From Marsupella aquatica (lineage: Eukaryota; Marchantiophyta), in the NCBI GenBank assembly GCA_973895155.1, contig OZ316897.1, positions 3,348,001 through 3,412,000 on the forward strand: a stretch of 64,000 nucleotides of DNA, read 5' to 3'. The position numbers were made by a program, and so were the translations under genes. The notes under the pieces are model-generated. The model did no database searches and was not told the origin of the DNA. It worked only from the letters and a program-made list of their open reading frames with translations. Positions 56,442 through 64,000 of this stretch are shown in pieces (the first letter of the stretch is position 1; every line of letters begins with the position of its first letter).

Positions 56442-59400
56442 ATGGCAGCTATGGCGGTGAGCAACCGGATTGAGCTCGGATCCGTGTCCTGCATCACATT
56501 GGCGGCAGGGCCATCCGCAGTGGCCGGTGAGTTTGAATTGGATGGTGTTGCACTTGTTGTGTGACGTGCAATCGATGGGGTTTCGGAACGCATGATGTTT
56601 GGTGAATACTTTTGGGGAATGAAAACAAATGATGTTTGGTGTCAATGAATGAGAACTGGTGACAGACGATGAGCACGGTGTCCTCTTCGGCTTAATTGCG
56701 GTTGTCTGAGTCAGTCCTTTCAGTTTTCGTATCTTCAGTAGTGGTCGTCGACGTTTCCATGAGAACTTCAATTTGCCCTGATACAGTAGTATATCAAAGT
56801 GTTGCTGCCTCGCCTTCCTCTCTACAACAATAATTAATGTGATGAATTTGTTCTTCTGAGTACAAAATTGCAATGCTTTTGTGGGATCAATGGCGATGCA
56901 TAGTGAGGATTGAGCTGCTGACCTCGTTACAATTGCAAGTACCTCCGAGACTACGTTGCATTTCCTTCCCTGGCTACTCGGTTCCTTCTCCAGCCTAGAC
57001 AAATGCTTTTGTGAAAGCAATGGCGATGGTGAGGATTGAGATGTTGACCTCGTCATTACAACTTCAATTAGCTCGCTGCCCACTCTTTTCCTTCTCTAGC
57101 CTAGACAATGCTTTTGCAGTGGCGATGGTGAGGATTGCGATGTTCACCTCGTTCTAAACAATTGCAGTTAGTTCCCAGATCACATTGCATTTCCTTCCCT
57201 GCCACTCTTTTCCTTCGTCAGCCTAGACTAACTGCAGCGGTATATCCATGTTAGTGATACTTGAATCCTGTGGCCACGGCTGAATTTGACGCTTGGTCTG
57301 CACGTAATCGGTTCGAGAGATGGACCCGATTTTTTATTTTGTCGTCAAAATCGCTGCTCGTTGTCCGTTCGCTGGCTTCTCAGTCAGCTTTGCTCCTGAT
57401 CAATTAAGTCCGTTGCCTTGAAGATACGATGCTAAGCTCTGACTGCTGCTTCAGCTTTCTCTGCTCGGCTCTTCAATTCTCCCCAGACAGACCATCATTT
57501 CTGTTTCGAATAACCACATCGAAATTCGGTTGCGAGACTTAGGCAAGATCCAAATTTCGGGTCGGGAGCGTGTGCTTAGGATGACTGTTTGACACAACGG
57601 AAGTAGAAGTGAAATAGAAAATTTCGGTGTTCCTTTCAAAATGACGAGAGCAAGACCGAAATGGCGATTCTGTTCGAGACGACTGAAGTAAGAGCTTAGT
57701 TTCGGTATCATGCAATGTGAAGGGAATTTCGGTTTGGTTTCGTTCAAAATGACGACAGCAAAGACCGAAATTTCGGTTCAGTTCCTTTGAGGTTATCAAT
57801 ATCAGAGCAGAAAATTGGTCCCGTGCAAGGTGGACGAGAGAAGACCGGAATTCTACTTTGGTTGAAATGACCGAAGTAAGACTTGAGTCTCTGTCTAGTG
57901 CAAAATGCACCAAGAGAAGACCCAACCTTCGGTTCGGTGATTGTGACAGGACGAAATTCCAATTTCGCGCCCGATGACCACAGCAAGACCCTCATGCCAG
58001 TTCCTTGCAGGATGTCCCACTTCAGGGTATAATTGTGGCCCTCTGCAACAGGACGTCAAGAAGACCGAAATATCGTTTGCAATAGAAAATGGAAACAAGA
58101 ACAGTTTGAAGTAATCTCAGTTGTTTTGCACAATGACCCGAAATTACAATACCGTCGCCATTGTGGGCGAGAATGTCCTTCGCCACAGTCTTTGGTGACA
58201 TAATCAAGAGCAAAAATTCATCTTTTCTCTCTGATGACTATGACTGAAATTTCTTGGGAATTTTTTCAAATATCAGCCCTTTTGCCGCTTATGAGCATGC
58301 ACGTGCTTTCATAGGCTAGCACCGTGAGCGGGAGACCTTTCGAGCTATTTCTCCAGGAATTCTATGGTTTCCATAAACAGTGACTGCTGGATGTTTACTT
58401 GGTGAGAAACTCTAGGAAGTGCTTTGATGTAGCGGGTTATTTCACTACTGGGTGGCGCTTCAGAGATTGTCACTAATAATAGTACCATTTGACTGTACAT
58501 AAGCGGATTGGTGGAACTCATCCATCCTTGATGTGTTTGGTTCGGCTCCTCTGAACTGCAGGCAGAACACAGCAGGCGACAGCAAGGATCAGCAGTGGAT
58601 TTTTGGGAACTGGGTCTCTGTCCGCCGGCAAGAATGCATCTGCTCAATTCCTACCGCAGAACAGGAAGGGCTCCCGAACTGCGGCGCACAGAGGAGTGGT
58701 TGTCATGACATCACAGTTCGAGAAGACGAATCCATACGCAGACGAGCTTAAGAGAACTGCAGCTTTCATAGCTCAGCCCGGAAAAGGAATTCTTGCATCC
58801 GACGAAAGCAATGCTACAACCGGGAAAAGGTGAGTCGAAACACGCGTATCTATGAGCAAAGCTTGCGACGTGTAGACGCTCATAGATTTCTGAGAAAAGA
58901 TAAACTCTAGCTTCAGCTACCGCTAGAAGCAATGACGAACTATATGGTTACAACAACCTGATGTGGTTCAGATGCTAGAGGACGACCGTTCTTCCGGAAT
59001 AAATGACACTAATTAACTGACCCCAAATATGGTCGAGCAGGTTGGCGACTGTTGCTCTCGACAACACGGAGACCAATCGACAAGCTTGGCGAGAACTTCT
59101 CTATTCTGCTCCTGGCCTTGGCAATGTAAGCTCGTCTCCACTTCTTGAAGGGGCGATGCTGTTAGAATTATGAATTGTGTTTGTCATAGGTTCCTGATGT
59201 CAGTAGGAATATAGTAAATTTGGCGTATCAAAGCAGGTTCTAGAATGGTTTAAGAATGAGTCAGTGTTAGATATTCGATCAGTTCCTTCGTGAGGCAGCT
59301 AAAGGCTGTCCTGGGTTCAACGTAATATCAAACCTTGCACTTGTCCAGGTTGAAACCACATTCCTTTGATGCGTGGAAAGGAGATCTTTCTTCTGACAAG

Positions 59401-62066
59401 CTACCTTCTGCTATGCAGTACATTAGTGGAACAATCATGTTCGATGAGACACTGTTCCAGTCATCACGAGCAGGAGTACCGTTTGTTGACATTCTGAAAA
59501 AACAGGGTATCCTACCTGGAATTAAGGTTGACACTGGTCTACAGCCCATTGACGGTACTGATGGCGAGACCGCCACACAGGGCCTTGATGGCCTGGCCGA
59601 AAGGGCGCAACGGTAAACTGCTCTTTCTGTTCTACCTACACCAGAGTGTTGAGACATCTTAGGTCGGAAGACTTTATACGACGTTTCCATCCAAGCCTGA
59701 AGATATATTGTTGTGCTTTGTCTCTTTTCTCAGGTACTATAAACAGGGAGCTCGTTTTGCTAAATGGCGAGCAGTGATTAAGGTGGATTCTGAGACACAC
59801 CCATCTTCCACAGCGATCTTGGAGAATGCACATGGTCTTGCCCGATATGCACAAATTTGCCAGGTACATGGCCTCCTCTTCAGTTCCTTACTGATCTTAT
59901 GGATCGATTAACTTAGCAACCACAAACCTGAAGAGTGTGGGGCTGTATTGTTGCTGAAAGGCAAAGACATGGTCTGTTCACTCTTTGCAGGCCAATGGGT
60001 TGGTTCCAATCGTGGAACCTGAGGTGACTTTGGGCGAGGGTGACTACAGGTGATTAAAATTTTCTACTATTACACTCTTGAATGATCTTTAAAGAGAATG
60101 TCATTTTCTTTCGAGGAGGAAGTACCGGCAACAATCAATCCGATATGTGTAAGCTAACTATTTCCGAATTCTCATGGGTGCAGTATTGAAAGAACTGCTT
60201 ACATCTCGGAGAAAGTCAACTCTCACGTGTTCCGCCTTCTCAATGAATACAAGTAAGGAAACAGTGCTTCACGCATTTAAAGTTTCTTAATGGTAGGAAA
60301 TCTGAATAGGACGTTCGCTACTTGTGAATCTCATTGTTGAGCAATATACGAGATCTTTGTTTTGAGGAAGTCGCGGTTTTTGTCTTTGTTTGACAAACAG
60401 TGTCATATTGGAGGGCATCTTGCTGAAACCCAATATGATCCTCCCCGGTATGTCAAGACATAAAACTTGATGATTTCTTTTACAAAACATATATATTATT
60501 GGTATATACTAGTGAATCAGGAACTTGGTTGGTAGCGGAGCTGGAGTGGAGTGAGGTCTATGCAAGAACAGGGTAATGAGGTTTTAGTATTTCACATCAA
60601 AATGTCGTAGTCATTCGACCATTCTCAAGTGCAACTATGTGCATGTTGTAGGCTTGGATGTGCCAACTCCAGCACCAGAAGATGTAGCTAAGTACACAGT
60701 CCGAACTATGCTCAGAACAGTCCCGGGTGCTGTGCCTGGTATGTATACCTCGCTTATGACGCATGTTTCTTTGTTTCACTAATTGCTCATCAACAACATC
60801 CAGAATGTTTTTCCGTAAATGTGAAATTCACTTTCCTATGAGCAGGGCCCGTGTAACCACTGGCAGTAGCATTAGCTAAATGTTGTTCGTGCGACTAATC
60901 TCCAATTCTTTCTCTTGCTACAAACGACAGGGTACCCAGTGACATTATGCACTCTTTAGCTCTACTGGATTGTAACAAGTGCTTTATATCTCATCCAGGT
61001 ATTCATTTTCTCTCTGGAGGAATGAGCGAAGAAGAGGCCACCCTCAACTTACAGGCACTACAGGTTCAACCTACATTTCCCTATAACTTCGTACAGTATA
61101 AGATAGGAGGGATGCAGTTCGGTTTCGCTTAAAAGCAGCAGGTTGTACCTGTACCTTCTCTTGAACAGGAAACTTATGCAGGAAACTAATGAAGAGAAGC
61201 GGTTTTATTATTATCCTGTTGCATACGATTATACTTCTTGCTAAATGTTGACTTTTCTGTCTCGTGCAGGCATATGGACCAACTCCATGGTCGCTGACCT
61301 TCTCTTATGGGCGGGCACTTCAATCCAGCACCCTTAAAATGTGGTCTGGAAAGGTCTGTCGTCTCTACTGAATCTTTTGTCCGCAAAACACAGCTAACTT
61401 CCAACTAAAACCAACGAAGTCAGAGCTCACTTTGGATGTCTTTGCTGTCACTTACCGTGCTGTCTCCTGTTTATGTTTCAAGCTGATTGGTATTTGAATC
61501 TGTGCAAAGAGTCGAATGGACTAAGTGACTCAACGAACGAATGTAGAGTGTGTTAAGTTCTGGGCAAGTATATTTTGGAACCTGTCAACTGAAATGGCCG
61601 GTCTTTCCTAGAAATGTTTTGACTCAGTAGAATTAGTAACTTTGTCCAGGAAGTGTGATCCTGGTAGGCAGAGGTAGGTTACTAAGAGCGTTCCTCGAGG
61701 AACTCCAGCTCGTTGCCCAGCACTTTGGCAAGATGTGATGTTTAACTAATTTCTTATTCGCACAGGAGGAGAACTGGGATGCAGCCCAGGCGAGGCTTGT
61801 GGCTCTTGCCAAAGCAAATTCTGAAGCGCAGGTATTACTTCTCGCTATCGTGATTACAGAGTAATCTGAGAAACCTTTTCTCACATCGAGAAGATATGCT
61901 TGCAGTATTTTTTATGCTTGGCTGGTCCTCGGGTCTTTCTTTTCCCAGAGTGGAACTTACGTAGTCATTTATTGTCTGGCAGCTTGGAAAGTACACCGGA
62001 CCACACCCATCTCCAGGTGGAACGCGCATTCTTCAACAGCTGCGACTAGGCGGAGCAGGGAAATAG
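56442..62066 (+). CDS. FBA: Plastid class I fructose-bisphosphate aldolase
   Basis: Interconverts fructose-1,6-bisphosphate with the two triose phosphates (Calvin cycle; also sedoheptulose bisphosphate). There are thirteen GT-AG exons: 56442-56526, 58562-58829, 59041-59125, 59419-59612, 59734-59863, 59991-60049, 60184-60252, 60401-60447, 60652-60738, 60999-61063, 61270-61353, 61766-61831 and 61983-62066, giving 440 residues. Residues 1 to about 75 are Ala/Ser/Arg-rich like a chloroplast transit peptide. The domain has [30 protein letters not shown] (K221), IVEPEV (E263, E265), [11 protein letters not shown] with Schiff-base K306, and [18 protein letters not shown]. Many introns and a 2-kb first intron. 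The C-terminus ends RLGGAGK and lacks the usual final tyrosine. The start is the first ATG of a frame that joins exon 2 in phase; a second in-frame ATG follows three codons later. Confidence 0.94.
56869..57225. repeat. Three-copy tandem repeat in aldolase intron 1
   Basis: Three imperfect units of about 110-130 bp start near 56869, 57000 and 57109. Each holds CAATGCTTTTG, AATGGCGATGGTGAGGATTG, a GACCTCGT block and CTTTTCCTTC..AGCCTAGAC. Minus-strand frames across it arise from the repeat. Confidence 0.8.
57540..58020. repeat. GACCGAAAT degenerate repeat in aldolase intron 1
   Basis: Blocks of the type GACGAGAGCAAGACCGAAAT and AATTTCGGTT recur six or more times at roughly 50-100 bp spacing. 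The period is too diverged to define exactly. Confidence 0.6.
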
Positions 62067-63331
62067 AGAAGTTGCAAGACGTATTGTACAGTAATGGTTA
62101 GAAATATTCATTACAGTCATTCTAATTTATTTGTAAAGTAAACTGGTTTTCAAGCCATGGTTCCTGTGGTTAAATTGTAGAGAAGACTGTGCTTTTATGG
62201 CGTCCTGAAGTATTTGCACTCTAGCATCACTGAATGGAAGATATTTGAAAATAGACCAAACTATGCTATGCTAACTTGACATGGTAGTAGTCCCTCAGCA
62301 TCATTGGGGTTTGATGCTGGTCTTAGCTGCAAGGTTGTTAAGATAGTCAGGCAGATTCCTTGCAATTGAATTTCCAAGTTTAAGGGACCCCGTCAAGCCG
62401 CATATAAGCCCTTATTGAACAATCATTGGGAAAAGAAATGTTTGAGCAGTGTCTGGTGAGGATTGCGTCAAAATCCTGCGGTAGCATAATCAGCATATTT
62501 CATGCGTAGCACCACGAGAAAGAAAATGGCACAACCAAAACTATATTTCCCCTACTCCAGACCAGGGTATCAACAGCGCATTTGTAGACATTCTAAAGCT
62601 TTCCAAATTTCTCTTCGTAGGAGAAACGACCGGAGCTCTGTCTACAGGGTCTATTATACTACAGTGACCTCAATGTTGAAGGTCAGAATGCAAAAGATAT
62701 ATTGTACATAATCAGTCAGAGTGGCCAGGATGGCGTCCAGGCTATTGCAAAAGGATGAATACATTGTTTTTTCCAGTCCCGTCTTCATCTTGCCACACAG
62801 AATAATTGAGTTCCATAAACGATGATGAAGAGGGCAAAGGAAAAGATCTAATCATGATTCGCCATGATAAGCACCTCAGATGTGAAGCACAACAATTTCT
62901 ACTCAGTGTCCTTTCCATGAAGGTCTGCGTCCCAATTTTCTATTTCCTTTTCTTTGGCTGGTGCAACCTTCCACTTTATGTTCCTTTGCCTTAGTCGGGA
63001 AGCTTTTATACAATTCACTTCATTCAATTCTCAAACCTTCAAATACTTTAGGGCATTGCAAATGAACCGTCCAATTCAGGCTGAAGATATAAAGGGTGGT
63101 TCAAATCTGGACTCTCTTGTTGTCTTCAATTCATAATCATTCCTTGAGCTTGCTGAGAGAGTTTTTCTGGCGAAAGAACAGCAAATGCCATGTCAGAAAT
63201 AATTCTAGTAATTAGGACCCTTTTTACTCATTATGACGATGGAATTGATGGATGGCTATTAACTTATCTCGTGGCTTTAAATGCAGATTTTACTTCTGGA
63301 GACCGAAACAAATTCAGAGAAAGTCTGATTT
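62067..63331. other. Aldolase 3' flank, convergent with the next gene
   Basis: The first part should be the aldolase 3' UTR; TTTGTAAAGTAAACTGG near 62132 is followed by no canonical AATAAA. The right part should hold the 3' UTR of the minus-strand frame that ends at 63332. Only short frames are seen. Confidence 0.4.
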
Positions 63332-63915
63332 TTACGAAGTTTGTATTCTCGTAACAATGTAACTAGAGTAATGGCAAGAAGCTACGCTGTGGACATCGAT
63401 ATTGCTGCCTTGCCCTTGTCCATTTATTGGTGGAATCATTGTTGAAGGAAGTACCTTCTCTTGATCTTCTGCCCTTTTTTTACAAAATTTGCTTCCCCAA
63501 CTCATAGCTGCCAAAATAGCCACTAATGCCCCAGCAAAAGCCACCTTCCTATGCGGACTATTGCCTGGTTGAGAGTCTCCACAACTGATCTCAGGTTCAG
63601 AACAAAGTACATTCTCACATGATTTGTGAGAGTCTTCGACAAATGACTTCGTTTGCAATACAGGGCTCCCACGTGTTGATGGGCTTATCGGTAAGACTTC
63701 GTCCAGCAGTGTAGCTTCAGGCAAAATGGTCCCAGCTTGATCCTCCAAGAGCACTTCCTCTATCATACTACTTGTGCGACCACCGTGGGCAGTGCTGTGC
63801 GCATCATCTGAGATGCATCGCACATGGCTAGAGCTTGCCTGAGGTGGGCATTGGCATAATAACGCCTTGAGCCCATACTGGTGGTCATCTCTAGTCTCTG
63901 AAGATGTAGAAGCCG
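63332..63915 (-). CDS. Terminal exon of an unrecognised membrane-anchored protein (partial)
   Basis: A minus-strand open frame preceded at 63917-63916 by AG after a T-rich tract (TTGTTATTGATTGTTGTAG), so probably the last exon of a gene continuing beyond the window. The roughly 194 residues are acidic and Ser-rich (SSMIEEVLLEDQAGTILPEA, LLDEVLPISPS). One predicted membrane segment follows near the end (KVAFAGALVAILAAMSWGSKF), then a basic KKRAEDQEK and about 40 further residues. I recognise no family. The open frame runs 18 more codons upstream to a stop, so the exon start is an inference. Confidence 0.4.
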
Positions 63916-64000
63916 CTACAACAATCAATAACAATGCATTATCCCAAAACATGAGAAACACAGACAAGTCCTAGTACCCGCAAGGAATCTCTCAGGAATG

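Noticed and set aside
56439-57083. 214-codon minus-strand frame opposite the aldolase start
   Set aside because: It has no ATG at its 5' end, crosses aldolase exon 1 in antisense and runs through the intron tandem repeat.
57451-58213. Minus-strand frames of 60-128 codons in aldolase intron 1
   Set aside because: They follow the GACCGAAAT repeat and show repetitive composition.
1-64000. CRISPR arrays, operons, phage or prokaryotic defence genes
   Set aside because: Introns, plant gene families and eukaryotic transposons show this is nuclear plant DNA; the tandem repeats lack CRISPR spacing and nearby cas-like genes.

Overview
The window reads as nuclear DNA of a land plant. It carries four intron-containing or intronless protein genes of typical plant families (STT3B-type oligosaccharyltransferase subunit, ATL-type RING-H2 E3 ligase, plastid-type glutathione peroxidase, plastid class I fructose-bisphosphate aldolase), two of them with Ser/Ala-rich presequences like chloroplast transit peptides. 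It also has a Ty1/copia element primed by initiator-Met tRNA, a plant L1-type LINE tail and many AT-rich repeats. The exact lineage cannot be fixed from the sequence. Long introns and repeat-filled intergenic DNA fit a seed plant, fern, lycophyte or bryophyte.

Layout. 1-8405: two head-to-tail copies of a composite minisatellite-bearing repeat, the second split by a complete 6.2-kb copia element (1782-8016, minus strand, 293-bp LTRs, 5-bp target duplication) whose single gag-pol frame has two stop codons. 8777-10205: a 5'-truncated LINE bounded by a perfect 20-bp target duplication. 10226-15333: AT-rich intergenic DNA with tRNA-like and LTR-like repeat relics, ending in a (TC)28 tract ahead of STT3. 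15334-19351: STT3B-like gene (six exons, plus strand). 20656-21505: malic-enzyme pseudogene (minus). 22314-22839: 526-bp foldback element with an 8-bp target duplication. 22840-43190: about 20 kb without a recognisable gene except one unexplained 194-codon frame; it contains many two-copy tandem duplications, perfect hairpins and small foldbacks. 45077-46606: ATL RING-H2 gene (plus, intronless). 48491-49040: 96-bp tandem array. 50894-53930: plastid glutathione peroxidase (minus, six exons). 56442-62066: plastid aldolase (plus, 13 exons, 2-kb first intron full of degenerate repeats). 63332-63915: terminal exon of an unrecognised minus-strand gene that leaves the window.

The genes look like independent housekeeping or regulatory loci, not a cluster: STT3 acts in the ER on N-glycosylation, ATL in membrane-linked ubiquitination, GPX and aldolase in the plastid (peroxide removal and the Calvin cycle). 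Exon models were derived by eye from reading frame, GT-AG boundaries and family conservation, and every joined frame closes correctly. I found no evidence of a novel multi-gene system. The points most worth checking are the aldolase C-terminus lacking the usual terminal tyrosine, a duplicated in-frame splice donor in STT3, the composite tandem repeat that hosts the copia element, and the well-bounded foldback element.
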